A stretch of DNA of 64,000 bases from RPQJ01 sp963778185 (GTDB lineage: Bacteria > Pseudomonadota > Gammaproteobacteria > Steroidobacterales > Steroidobacteraceae). Position numbers and translations under genes: made by a program. The notes beneath the pieces were generated by a model that made no database searches, was not told the DNA's origin, and worked only from the letters and a program-made list of their open reading frames with translations. The DNA lies in the NCBI GenBank assembly GCA_963778185.1, contig CAVZTF010000001.1, positions 306,286 through 370,285 of the forward strand, written 5' to 3'. The first letter of the stretch is position 1; the number at the start of each line of letters is the position of its first letter. Below, one piece after another: positions 33,540 through 42,349 of the stretch.

Positions 33540-33558
33540 CCGGCCCCTGCAAGCGCGC

Positions 33559-33583
33559 CCTCCCGGGTGTCGGGCCCGGGAGG
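33559..33583. terminator. GC-rich hairpin after the small exported protein gene
   Basis: A 9-bp perfect stem CCTCCCGGG/CCCGGGAGG with a 7-base loop, 19 bp past the stop. No T-run follows, so termination is plausible but weak. Confidence 0.5.
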
Positions 33584-33639
33584 CGGTCTGCTACGCTTAC
33601 CGCTCCGGCGGAGCCCGGCCAACGCCATCCACAACTAGA

Positions 33640-33657
33640 ACGAATCTTATGATTCGT
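33640..33657. promoter_or_regulatory. Inverted repeat in the AT-rich mfd leader
   Basis: ACGAATC-TTAT-GATTCGT is an exact 7-bp inverted repeat 21 bp before the mfd start. It sits in a strikingly AT-rich 50-bp stretch in an otherwise GC-rich region, so a promoter/operator role is likely. I recognise no named binding motif. Confidence 0.5.
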
Positions 33658-33678
33658 CTGTAATCTATTGTTTTTGAT

Positions 33679-36600
33679 ATGATATTCAACCCTAAACTCC
33701 CGGGTCCTGGCTACCTGCGGGTGCGCTGGGGTGGCCTGGCCGGCGCCGCCACGGCGATGCACCTCGCGGTTGCGGCCAGCCGCGCGTCGGGCCCGATCCT
33801 GTTTCTCGCGCGCGATGCAAGCGCCGCGACCCGGCTCGAGGAGGAACTCAAGTTCTTCGCTCCGGCGGACCTCGCCGTCCTCGCCTTCCCGGGCTACGAG
33901 ACCCTTCCCTACGACCAGTTCTCGCCGCATCCGGACATCATCTCGCAGCGGCTGCGGACGCTGTCGCGCCTGCCCCAGCTGCGTACCGGGATCGTCATCA
34001 CCGATCTCGCCACGGCGCTGCAGCGCCTGCCCCCGCGCAACTTCATCGACGGGCATTCCCTCGTGCTCGCCGTCGGCGAGGAACTCGACCTCGAGGCCTT
34101 CCGCCTCAAGCTGACCGCCGCCGGCTACGCGAGCGTCCCGCAGGTGGCCACGCCCGGCGAGTTCGCGATCCGCGGGTCGTTGTTCGACATTTTTCCGATG
34201 GGCAGCGAGGCGCCGCTGCGCATCGACCTCTTCGACCGGCAGGTGGACAGCATCCGCAGCTTCGACCCCGAGACGCAGCGCTCGAGCGAAAAGCTCGCGC
34301 GGCTCGAGATGCTGCCTGCGCGCGAGTTCAGCCTCGCGCCGGAAGCCGCGCGCGATTTCCGCCGCCGCTTCCGCACGCGCTTCGAGGGCGACCTGACGCG
34401 CATGACGCTGTACCGTGACGTGGGCGAAGGCCTCGCCGCCGCGGGCATCGAGTATTACCTCCCGCTCTTCTTCGAGGCCACCGCCAGCCTGTTCGACTAC
34501 CTGCCCGCCGGCGGCGCGGTGGCACTGCCCTCGGACCACGAGGCGCGCCTGCAGGCCGCCTGGCAGTCGATAGAGGAGCGCTACGAGGAGCGCCGCTACG
34601 ACATCGAGCACCCGGTGCTTGCGCCCGCGGAGATATTCCTCGCCCTCGCGCAATGGACCGGGCACGCGGCCGCCCGCCCGCTGCTGCTCCTGCAGGACGG
34701 CCCGTTCGAGCCGTCGGACACGGCCGAGACCTGCGTCGACCTCGGATCGTCCGAGGCGCCCGCCGCGCGGCTCGACCAGCGCCACGAGGAGACCATACGC
34801 GACTTCGCCGAGCAGCTGCGGGCGCAACCCGGCCGCGTGCTCATCGCCGCGGAGTCGCCCGGGCGTCGGGAGCTGCTGCTCGAGCTGCTGCGTCCGCTCG
34901 GCGTGGAGTTCAAGGTCGTCGCGAGCTGGCCGGAGTTTCTCGCGTCCGACGCGCGCATCGCGCTCACCGTCGCGCCGCTCGCCTCCGGCGTCGCACTCAC
35001 GGAGCCGGCCATCACCGTTTACGCCGAGGAACAGCTCTTCGGCGAGCGCGCGCGCCAGGAACGCCGTCGGCGCCGTTCCGATCGCGACCCGGCGCGCATC
35101 ATCCAGCAGCTCGCCGACCTGCGCCCCGGCGCGCCGGTCGTCCACGAGGACTACGGCATCGGCCGCTACCTCGGCCTCGCCACCATGGACGCCGGCGGCA
35201 TGCCCGCCGAGTTCCTGGTGCTCGAGTACGCGGACGGCGACAAGCTCTACGTACCCGTGCAGTCACTCGAGCGCATCAGCCGCTACACCGGCGCGCCTGC
35301 CGAGAGCGCGCCGCTGCACAAGCTCGGCGGTGACCAGTGGGCCAAGGCCCGCAGCCGCGCGGCGGCGAAGATACGCGACGCCGCCGCGGAGTTGCTCGAC
35401 GTCTACTCGCGTCGTGCGGCGCGACAGGGCTATGCCTTCGGCATCGACGAGCAGCAGCTGCGTGCCTTCGAGGCCTCGTTCCCGTTCGAGGAAACCGCCG
35501 ACCAGGCCGCGGCGATTGCCCAGGTGATCGAGGACCTGACCTCGCCGCGGCCCATGGACCGCGTGGTCTGCGGCGACGTCGGTTTCGGCAAGACCGAGGT
35601 GGCGCTGCGGGCGGCCTTCGTCGCCGTGCAGGGCGGCAAGCAGGTCGCCGTGCTCGTGCCGACCACCCTGCTCGCCCAGCAGCACTACCAGACGTTCGCC
35701 GACCGCTTTGCGGACTGGCCGGTCAAGGTCGAGCTGCTGTCGCGCTTCCGGGCCGGCGCGCAGGCCAAGGGGGCGCTCGCGGGCCTCGCCGAGGGCAAGG
35801 TGGACATCGTCATCGGCACGCACAAGCTGCTGCAGCCGGGCGTGCGCTTCAAGGACCTCGGGCTCCTGATCATCGACGAGGAGCATCGCTTCGGCGTGCG
35901 CGACAAGGAGAAGCTGAAGGCGCTGCGAGCCGAGGTCGACGTGCTCACGCTCACCGCGACGCCGATCCCGCGGACGCTCAACATGGCGCTCGGCGGCCTG
36001 CGCGACCTCTCGCTCATCGCCACGCCTCCCGCCGCGCGGCTTTCGATCAAGACCTTCGTCGCCGAGTGGAGCGCACCCACCGTCCGCGAGGCCTGCCTGC
36101 GCGAGTTGCGCCGTGGCGGGCAGATCTACTACGTCCACAATTCCATCGAGACGATCGAAAACACGGCGCGCGTGCTCGGCGAGCTGGTGCCGGAGGCGCG
36201 CATCGTCATCGGCCACGGGCAGATGCGCGAGCGCGACCTCGAGCAGGTGATGCTCGACTTCTACCACAAGCGCGCGAGCCTGCTGCTCTGCACGACGATC
36301 ATCGAGAGCGGCATCGACGTGCCGACGGCGAACACGATCATCATCGACCGCGCGGACCGCTTCGGGCTTGCACAGCTGCACCAGCTGCGCGGCCGCGTGG
36401 GCCGCTCGCACCACCAGGCCTACGCCTACCTGGTCACGCCGCCGAAGAACGCCATGACCTCCGACGCGGTCAAGCGCCTCGAGGCGATCGAGTCGCTGGA
36501 GGACCTCGGCGCCGGCTTCGTGCTCGCCACGCACGATCTGGAGATCCGCGGCGCCGGCGAGCTGCTCGGCGAGGGCCAGAGCGGCCAGATCCAGGAGATC

Positions 36601-37143
36601 GGCTTCGCGCTCTACATGGAACTGCTCGAGCGCGCGGTGGATGCGTTGCGCGCCGGCAAGACGCCGGAACTCGAACGCCCGCTGCACCACGGGCCGGAGA
36701 TCGACCTGCACGTCCCGGCGCTGCTGCCGGAACAGTACCTGCCCGACGTGCACGCACGGCTCGTACTGTACAAGCGCATCTCCGGTGTCGCTTCGGAAGC
36801 GGAGCTCGACGACCTGCAGGCCGAGACGGTGGACCGCTTCGGACTGCTGCCGGAGCCCGCCAGGCACCTGTTCCGCATCGCCCGCCTGCGCACGGCCGCC
36901 GCCCGCATCGGCATCGAGCGCCTCGACGTGGCGCCCGCAGGCGGGTCCGTGACCTTCGCCGAGGACACGCCGATCGACCCGGGCGCGCTCGTCCTGCTGG
37001 TGCAGCGCAGCTCGAAGGCGATGCGTTTCGACGGGCCGCGCAAGCTGCGCGTCGCGGGCGCGAATCCGGGCCCGGAAGACAGGTTTGCGGCGGCCCAGCG
37101 GGCGCTGGATGCGCTGGCGCAGTGCGTCGCCGCCGTCCGCTAG
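33679..37143 (+). CDS. mfd: Mfd, transcription-repair coupling factor
   Basis: Mfd removes stalled RNA polymerase at lesions and recruits UvrA. The 1,154-residue protein has the UvrB-like N-terminal module (~1-340), the RNA-polymerase-interacting CarD-like domain (~475-550, VVHEDYGIGRYLGL and LEYADGDKLYVPVQSLERIS), and the RecG-like helicase domains with Walker A GDVGFGKTEVALRAAF, DEEH box LLIIDEEHRFGV, TATPIPRTLNMAL and QLRGRVGRS. The C-terminal TRCF domain closes the protein. ATG 33679 starts in an AT-rich leader. The stop codon shares the sequence CTAG with the stop of the convergent GGDEF gene. Confidence 0.97.
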   Translation: MIFNPKLPGPGYLRVRWGGLAGAATAMHLAVAASRASGPILFLARDASAATRLEEELKFFAPADLAVLAFPGYETLPYDQFSPHPDIISQRLRTLSRLPQLRTGIVITDLATALQRLPPRNFIDGHSLVLAVGEELDLEAFRLKLTAAGYASVPQVATPGEFAIRGSLFDIFPMGSEAPLRIDLFDRQVDSIRSFDPETQRSSEKLARLEMLPAREFSLAPEAARDFRRRFRTRFEGDLTRMTLYRDVGEGLAAAGIEYYLPLFFEATASLFDYLPAGGAVALPSDHEARLQAAWQSIEERYEERRYDIEHPVLAPAEIFLALAQWTGHAAARPLLLLQDGPFEPSDTAETCVDLGSSEAPAARLDQRHEETIRDFAEQLRAQPGRVLIAAESPGRRELLLELLRPLGVEFKVVASWPEFLASDARIALTVAPLASGVALTEPAITVYAEEQLFGERARQERRRRRSDRDPARIIQQLADLRPGAPVVHEDYGIGRYLGLATMDAGGMPAEFLVLEYADGDKLYVPVQSLERISRYTGAPAESAPLHKLGGDQWAKARSRAAAKIRDAAAELLDVYSRRAARQGYAFGIDEQQLRAFEASFPFEETADQAAAIAQVIEDLTSPRPMDRVVCGDVGFGKTEVALRAAFVAVQGGKQVAVLVPTTLLAQQHYQTFADRFADWPVKVELLSRFRAGAQAKGALAGLAEGKVDIVIGTHKLLQPGVRFKDLGLLIIDEEHRFGVRDKEKLKALRAEVDVLTLTATPIPRTLNMALGGLRDLSLIATPPAARLSIKTFVAEWSAPTVREACLRELRRGGQIYYVHNSIETIENTARVLGELVPEARIVIGHGQMRERDLEQVMLDFYHKRASLLLCTTIIESGIDVPTANTIIIDRADRFGLAQLHQLRGRVGRSHHQAYAYLVTPPKNAMTSDAVKRLEAIESLEDLGAGFVLATHDLEIRGAGELLGEGQSGQIQEIGFALYMELLERAVDALRAGKTPELERPLHHGPEIDLHVPALLPEQYLPDVHARLVLYKRISGVASEAELDDLQAETVDRFGLLPEPARHLFRIARLRTAAARIGIERLDVAPAGGSVTFAEDTPIDPGALVLLVQRSSKAMRFDGPRKLRVAGANPGPEDRFAAAQRALDALAQCVAAVR

Positions 37144-38015
37144 TGGCCTTCGGTCAGCTCCCCGCGCACCACGCGATTTCCGCCCGCCTGCTTCGCCTCG
37201 GCCAGCGCCAGCTGAGTCGCCTCGAGCATCACCTCGCAGGCGGCATCGCGCGGCGGCACGGCGGTCACGATCCCGACGCTCGCGGTCATGAAGCGGCTGG
37301 TGCGCGATCGCGGGTGGTGGATGGCCAGCGCGCGGACGCGGCCGAGGATGTTCTCGGCGTGCTGGTATGCGGCGTCCCGATCCATGGACACGCCGAGCAC
37401 GAGGAATTCGTCGTCGCCGACGCGGGCCACGATGTCGCTCGTCCGGCGCATCGCCGAGGCGATGGTGCGGCCCACCTGCCGCAGCACGTTCTCGGTGGCG
37501 CCTCGCCCGAAGACGTCGTGGTAGTCGCGGTAGGCATCGAGGTCGAAGCGCATGATGGTGAGCGCGCGGCCGTCGCGCTGCGCGATGGACCAGTCGCGCC
37601 GCAGGACTTCGAGCAGGTGCTCGGGCGTGGCGAGGCCACTCGAACGGTCCACGGCCGCGGCGAGCGCGCCCGGCGCGCTGCGCGGGACCGGGCGGTAGTA
37701 CAGGGCGAGCCGGCCGTCCTCCAGCAGCACCGCCCAGCGCTCGCACTCGATCATCGTGGCATCGGACCGGCGCAGCCGCGTGTGCACCCCGACACCGGCG
37801 ACGGTGGCGTGCGGGTCTGCGGGTGCCTCGGCCTCGGCCTCGATCTCGTCCAGCGCGCGGCCCTCGAGCCACTCCTCCGGCCGGCGCAGCAATGCGGCGA
37901 GCGTGGCGTTGGCGTACAGGACGCGCGGCGTACCGCCCGCTCCTTCCACGATGGCCACGCCGTCCAGGGCATGACGCAGGACTTCCGCGAGTAGCTCAGC
38001 TGTTGGCGTGCTCAT
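37140..38015 (-). CDS. PAS-GGDEF protein with altered GGDEF signature
   Basis: A 291-residue cytoplasmic signalling protein. Residues ~8-115 form a PAS-like sensor (LDGVAIVEGAGGTPRVLYAN). Residues ~140-285 form a GGDEF domain with LTIMRFDLDAYRDYHDVFGR and RVGDDEFLVLG. The signature is GDDEF, not GGDEF/GGEEF. The second Gly, which lies against the nucleotide, is Asp here, so cyclic-di-GMP synthesis is uncertain. No RxxD inhibitory site is visible upstream. ATG 38015 has no good Shine-Dalgarno. It is last in a long minus-strand run, 20 bp after nagZ. Confidence 0.88.
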   Translation of the reverse strand: MSTPTAELLAEVLRHALDGVAIVEGAGGTPRVLYANATLAALLRRPEEWLEGRALDEIEAEAEAPADPHATVAGVGVHTRLRRSDATMIECERWAVLLEDGRLALYYRPVPRSAPGALAAAVDRSSGLATPEHLLEVLRRDWSIAQRDGRALTIMRFDLDAYRDYHDVFGRGATENVLRQVGRTIASAMRRTSDIVARVGDDEFLVLGVSMDRDAAYQHAENILGRVRALAIHHPRSRTSRFMTASVGIVTAVPPRDAACEVMLEATQLALAEAKQAGGNRVVRGELTEGH

Positions 38016-38035
38016 GGCTTGCGTCTGGCGGCCCC

Positions 38036-39079
38036 TCAGGCATCGAGTTGCAGTTTCGGTGCATCGCGGCAGTGGTCGACTGCGCCCCGGCATTCCTGCC
38101 AGCGTGCGGTCTGCTGCAGCGCGTATCGGTCGGGCATCGGCCGCCCGTGCAGGCGCGCGAGGCGGATCTGGCTCAGCGGGTCGGCCTCGCCGGCAAGCTC
38201 GTCGAGCGCCCCGAGGACGGCTTCGCGGTCGTTGCAGAGCGGCAGGACGTCGCAACCCGCCGCCAGCGCCCGGCGTGCCCGCTCTGGCACGGTGCCCGCG
38301 AAGGCGGCGCCGCCCATGCTCAAGTCGTCGGAGAACACGGCACCCGTGAAGCCGAGGTTCCAGCGCAGCTCCTGCTGGATCCAGCGCCGCGAGAAGCCGG
38401 CGGGCGCCTCGTCCACCTCGGGATACAGCACGTGCGCGACCATGACCGAGGCGAGCCCGTTCGCGATGAGGCGCCGGTACGGCAGCAGGTCCTCGCCGAG
38501 CTCGGCGAGCGGGCGCCGGTCGACCGGCAGGGACTTGTGCGAGTCGGCGACCACCGCGCCGTGTCCCGGGAAGTGCTTCGCCGTGGCGGCCATGCCGGCC
38601 GAACGCATGCCCTGGATGCTGGCGATCGCGAGACTCGCGACGATCTCCGGATCCCGGTGATACGCGCGGTCGCCGATGACTTCACTGACGCCGTAGTCGA
38701 GGTCGACGCAGGGCGCGAAACTCATGTCGATGCCCACCGAGCGTAGCTCCGCTGCCAGCAGCCAGCCGCACTGCCAGGCGAGCCGGCGCCCGGCGTCGGG
38801 GTCGAGGTCGTACACCCGCCCGATCGCGCGCTGCGGCGGCAGTTCGGTGAATCCAGTGCGGAATCGCTGCACCCGGCCGCCCTCGTGGTCCACGGCCACG
38901 AGCAGGGGCGGGGTGCGGACGGCACGGATCTCGCGCACCAGTGCTTCGAGCTGCAACAGGCTCTCGAAATTGCGCGTGAAGAGGATCACCGAGCCGACCA
39001 GCGGGTGCGCGAGCACGCGCCGGTCCTCGGCCGTAAGCTGCGTGCCGGCGACGTCCACCATGAGCGGGCCGAGCGTCAT
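38036..39079 (-). CDS. nagZ: NagZ, beta-N-acetylhexosaminidase
   Basis: NagZ removes N-acetylglucosamine from anhydromuropeptides in cytoplasmic peptidoglycan recycling. The 347-residue GH3 enzyme has VAVDHEGGRVQRF, the catalytic loop AKHFPGHGAVVADSHKSLPV and FSDDLSMGGA with the nucleophile Asp. In bacteria with AmpR-type systems NagZ products induce beta-lactamases. The OXA gene in this window is 20 kb away with no visible link. Confidence 0.96.
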   Translation of the reverse strand: MTLGPLMVDVAGTQLTAEDRRVLAHPLVGSVILFTRNFESLLQLEALVREIRAVRTPPLLVAVDHEGGRVQRFRTGFTELPPQRAIGRVYDLDPDAGRRLAWQCGWLLAAELRSVGIDMSFAPCVDLDYGVSEVIGDRAYHRDPEIVASLAIASIQGMRSAGMAATAKHFPGHGAVVADSHKSLPVDRRPLAELGEDLLPYRRLIANGLASVMVAHVLYPEVDEAPAGFSRRWIQQELRWNLGFTGAVFSDDLSMGGAAFAGTVPERARRALAAGCDVLPLCNDREAVLGALDELAGEADPLSQIRLARLHGRPMPDRYALQQTARWQECRGAVDHCRDAPKLQLDA

Positions 39080-39130
39080 CGATTCCCCTGCCTTTCCTCG
39101 AAAATTCTTTCCATCGCCAGCGGCATCGCC

Positions 39131-40441
39131 TCAACGCTCGAAGACCGCCATGGCCTCGACGTGGGTCGTGTGCGGAAACATGTCCATGACCCCGGCCGCG
39201 GCGAGCCGGAAGTCGTGCTCCTTCACGAGCAGGCCCGCGTCGCGGGCCAGGCTGCCCGGGTGGCAGGAAATATACACGACGCGCCCCGCCCCACAGCGGC
39301 CCACCACCGGGAGCACCTCGCGGGCACCCGCGCGGGGCGGGTCGAGCAGCACCCGGTCGTAACTGCGTTTCGCCCACGGGGCGGCGCCCGAGTCCTGGAA
39401 AAGGTCCGCGACGAGGAAGGCCAGGTTGCCGAGTCCGTTGCGCTGCGCATTGCGCTGCGCGCGCGCGACGAGGGTCGCGTCCCCTTCCACACCCACCACT
39501 TCACGCGCCCGGCTCGCGAGCGGCAGCGAGAAATTCCCGAGGCCGCAAAACAGGTCGAGCACGGCGTCGACTGGCCCGGCCTCGAGGAGCCCGACCGCAC
39601 GGTGAACCATGGCCTCGTTCAATGCGCCGTTGACCTGGATGAAGTCCGTGGGCTCGAACTCGATGCCGACGTCGAACCCCGGCAGTGAATAATGCAGCGG
39701 CGCAGCGCCGCCGACGAGCGGCGCGACCGTATCCGCCCCGCCGGGCTGCAGGTAGATCCGCACGCCGCGCGCCACCTCGAACTGCCGCAGCCGCTCCAGG
39801 TCGGCCGCGGCCGGCGGATCGAGAACGCGCAGCACGAGCGCGCAGGCGTCGTCCGCGACGGCCACCTCGATCTGCGGCACCCGGGTGGCGATCGTGAGCC
39901 CGCCGATGAGATCCGCCAGGGCGTCGATGAGCGTGTCCACCGGCGGCGCGAGGACACGGCACCCGTGCAGGTCCGCGACGTAGGGTGCGGAACGCTCCCG
40001 GAAGCCGACCAGCACGCGTCCCTTGCGCGGGACGAACTTCACGCCGAGGCGCGCCCGCCGCCGGTAGCCCCACACGGGACCGGTCAACGGCTCGAGGATC
40101 CGCTGCGGCTCGACGCCGCCCAGCCGCGCGAGGTTCTCCAGCAACTGAGACTGCTTGAAAGTGATCTGCGCGGCCGGGTCGAGGTGCTGCAGCGCGCAGC
40201 CGCCGCAGGTGCCGAAATGCGGACAAGCCGCGACCACGCGGTCGGGGCTCGCGGCCAGCACCAGCTCGAGCACGGCCTCGTCGTAGTTGCGATGTCGCCC
40301 GACCCGTCGCAGCACCACCCGCTCCCCGGGCAACGCATCCGCGACGAAGACCGTCTTGCCCTCGATGCGTGCGACGCCGCGCGCCTCGTGGGACAGGTCG
40401 ACGATGTCGGCCTCCTCGGGGGCCGCGCTGATCCGTTTCAT
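39131..40441 (-). CDS. rlmD: RlmD, 23S rRNA m5U1939 methyltransferase
   Basis: RlmD methylates U1939 of 23S rRNA using SAM. The 436-residue enzyme has an N-terminal TRAM domain (~8-65), iron-sulfur ligands in ACPHFGTCGGCALQHL, the SAM motif VLDLFCGLGNFSLPLA and the nucleophile Cys in YISCHPGSLARDA. ATG 40441 overlaps the exonuclease stop (ATGA). RlmD, RlmC and TrmA share folds; the cluster motif and TRAM fit RlmD. Confidence 0.95.
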   Translation of the reverse strand: MKRISAAPEEADIVDLSHEARGVARIEGKTVFVADALPGERVVLRRVGRHRNYDEAVLELVLAASPDRVVAACPHFGTCGGCALQHLDPAAQITFKQSQLLENLARLGGVEPQRILEPLTGPVWGYRRRARLGVKFVPRKGRVLVGFRERSAPYVADLHGCRVLAPPVDTLIDALADLIGGLTIATRVPQIEVAVADDACALVLRVLDPPAAADLERLRQFEVARGVRIYLQPGGADTVAPLVGGAAPLHYSLPGFDVGIEFEPTDFIQVNGALNEAMVHRAVGLLEAGPVDAVLDLFCGLGNFSLPLASRAREVVGVEGDATLVARAQRNAQRNGLGNLAFLVADLFQDSGAAPWAKRSYDRVLLDPPRAGAREVLPVVGRCGAGRVVYISCHPGSLARDAGLLVKEHDFRLAAAGVMDMFPHTTHVEAMAVFER

Positions 40442-41226
40442 GCCCCGGGAGCCGGCCAGGCGCGCAGGAATTCCCCGAGGTGCAGCTTGCCCGACTGCCG
40501 CAGGAACTCGCGAACGCTGCCGCACTCGCGAGCGTGCTCGGCGGCGTCGAGACGCCCACGCAGCAGCTCGAAGCGCAGGAAGACGAGGTAGGTGTTGACG
40601 ACGTCCGTCTCGCAGTAGTTGCGGATGTCCTCGCTGCGCCCGTCGAGGTGCGCTTCCCATACCCGCTCCCCCGTCATGCCGAGCTTGCCCGGCAGGCCGA
40701 GCAGCTGCGCGATGTTGTCGAGCCGTACCCGGCCACGGCCCTGGTAGCCGGACAGCACGTCCATCAGGTCGATGTGCCGCCAGTGGAAGCGCCCGAGGTA
40801 ATTGCTCCAGCGGAACGCCGGGTCCTGCTCGCCGGTCTCCCAGTAGCGGTGCGCCTGCACGCCGTGACGCAGCGCGCGGTAGTTGAGCACGGGCAGGTCG
40901 AAGCCACCGCCGTTCCAGCTGACGAGCGTCGGCGAATGGCGCTCGATGCCCTCGAAGAAACGGCGCACCAGCTCGGGCTCGGCGGAGTCCGGCTCGCCGA
41001 GACTGCGGGCTTCGAAGCCGTCGCGGGTGCGCAGCGCGACCGAGATCGCGACGATGCGGTGCTGCTCGAGCGACAGGAACTCCGAGCCCGTCTCCTCCCG
41101 CTGGCGGGTCTGCATGACGTAGCCCACCTGCTTGTCGGAGAGCCCCTCGAGCCCGTGCAGGCGCCGCCCGAGCTCGACGTCGGGGACGGTCTCGATGTCG
41201 AACGCGAGGACGTTGCCGAGGGTCAT
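40438..41226 (-). CDS. Predicted 3'-5' exonuclease (PolB-like, DNA_pol_B_exo2)
   Basis: A 262-residue DEDD-type exonuclease. The first acidic pair is in AFDIET (Asp10, Glu12), then LVSWNGGGFDLPVLNYRALR and ETDVVNTYLVFLRF, which supply the others. This stand-alone family is widespread in Gram-negatives; its target (DNA or RNA) is not established. It is coupled to rlmD downstream and overlaps acpS upstream by 4 bp. Confidence 0.92.
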   Translation of the reverse strand: MTLGNVLAFDIETVPDVELGRRLHGLEGLSDKQVGYVMQTRQREETGSEFLSLEQHRIVAISVALRTRDGFEARSLGEPDSAEPELVRRFFEGIERHSPTLVSWNGGGFDLPVLNYRALRHGVQAHRYWETGEQDPAFRWSNYLGRFHWRHIDLMDVLSGYQGRGRVRLDNIAQLLGLPGKLGMTGERVWEAHLDGRSEDIRNYCETDVVNTYLVFLRFELLRGRLDAAEHARECGSVREFLRQSGKLHLGEFLRAWPAPGA

Positions 41227-41612
41227 GCCGGCTCCCTGCGCATCAGCACGGCCACTGCCACCACGAGTCCCGCCTCGTCGGTGAGCGTGACGTGCCCTTC
41301 GCCGGCGCCGAGCCGGTCACGCAGCTCGCGGCCACGATCCGACCAGATCACCTCCGGGCGGCCCCACGGGTTCGGGCAGATGCCGACGTCGCGCACCCAC
41401 ACGCCGTGCGCGAAGCCGGTGCCGAGGGCCTTCACGATCGCCTCCTTGGCCGCGAAGCGCATCGCGAGGAAGCGCACGGGGCGCTTGCTGGCGCGAAAGG
41501 CCGCCACTTCCTCCGGCATGAGCACCCGTCGGACGAAATGCTCGCCGTGCCGATCGAACACGGCCTGGATGCGCGTTGTCTGCACGACGTCGGTGCCGAT
41601 GCCGAAGATCAT
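41223..41612 (-). CDS. acpS: AcpS, holo-ACP synthase
   Basis: AcpS attaches phosphopantetheine to acyl carrier protein. The 129-residue product begins MIFGIGTDVVQTTRIQAVFD and has RFLAMRFAAKEAIVKALGTG, including the Mg-binding Asp8 and Glu of KEA. ATG 41612 overlaps the pdxJ stop. The pdxJ-acpS order matches E. coli. Confidence 0.96.
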   Translation of the reverse strand: MIFGIGTDVVQTTRIQAVFDRHGEHFVRRVLMPEEVAAFRASKRPVRFLAMRFAAKEAIVKALGTGFAHGVWVRDVGICPNPWGRPEVIWSDRGRELRDRLGAGEGHVTLTDEAGLVVAVAVLMRREPA

Positions 41613-42346
41613 TCGCGCCGTGCCGCGTTCATGAGGGCCTTCATCTCGCGCACGGCCGGGCCGATGCCGTCGACCACCGCGCGCGCCACGATGGCGTGGC
41701 CGATGTTGAGCTCGACGATCTCCGGGATGGCCGCCACCGGCTGCACGTTGTGGTAGTGCAGGCCGTGCCCGGCATGGATGGTGAGCCCGATGCGTGAACC
41801 GAACTGCGCGGCCTCGACGAGACGCGTGAACTCGACGGCCTGGCGCTCGCCCGTGGACTCGGCGTATGCGCCGGTGTGCAGCTCGACCACGGGCGCGCCG
41901 GCCTCGAAGGCCGCCTCGAGCTGCGCGGGGTCCGGGTCGATGAAGAGCGCAACGCGGATGCCGGCCTCGCGCAGCTCCGCACAGCAGTCCCTGAGTCGCG
42001 CGGCCTGGCCTGCGACGTCGAGGCCGCCTTCGGTCGTGAGCTCCTCGCGCCGTTCCGGCACCAGGCAGCAGTCCTGCGGGCGGCTGGATCGCGCAAAGGC
42101 GATCATGGCGTCCGTCGCAGCCATCTCGAGGTTCATGCGCGTCTGCAACGCGGCGCGCATCCGGCTCACGTCGTGGTCCTGGATGTGTCGCCGGTCCTCG
42201 CGCAGGTGCAGCGTGATGCTGTCGGCGCCCGACTGCTCGGCGATCAAGGCGGCGAGCAGCGGATCCGGGTACGTGGCGCGCCGGACCTGGCGCAGCGTGG
42301 CCACGTGGTCGATGTTGACGCCGAGCTTCAGCGAGTGGGTGAGCAC
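41609..42346 (-). CDS. pdxJ: PdxJ, pyridoxine 5'-phosphate synthase
   Basis: PdxJ condenses 1-deoxyxylulose 5-phosphate with aminoacetone phosphate to make pyridoxine phosphate. The 245-residue TIM barrel has LGVNIDHVATLRQVRRATYP, EQSGADSITLHLREDRRHIQ, VELHTGAYAES and GLTIHAGHGLHYHNVQPVA. It lies 3 bp downstream of recO. Confidence 0.97.
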   Translation of the reverse strand: MLTHSLKLGVNIDHVATLRQVRRATYPDPLLAALIAEQSGADSITLHLREDRRHIQDHDVSRMRAALQTRMNLEMAATDAMIAFARSSRPQDCCLVPERREELTTEGGLDVAGQAARLRDCCAELREAGIRVALFIDPDPAQLEAAFEAGAPVVELHTGAYAESTGERQAVEFTRLVEAAQFGSRIGLTIHAGHGLHYHNVQPVAAIPEIVELNIGHAIVARAVVDGIGPAVREMKALMNAARRE

Positions 42347-42349
42347 GGT

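Noticed and set aside
33559..33583. Classic Rho-independent terminator
   Set aside because: The stem is strong but no T-run follows on either strand, so only a weak call is made.
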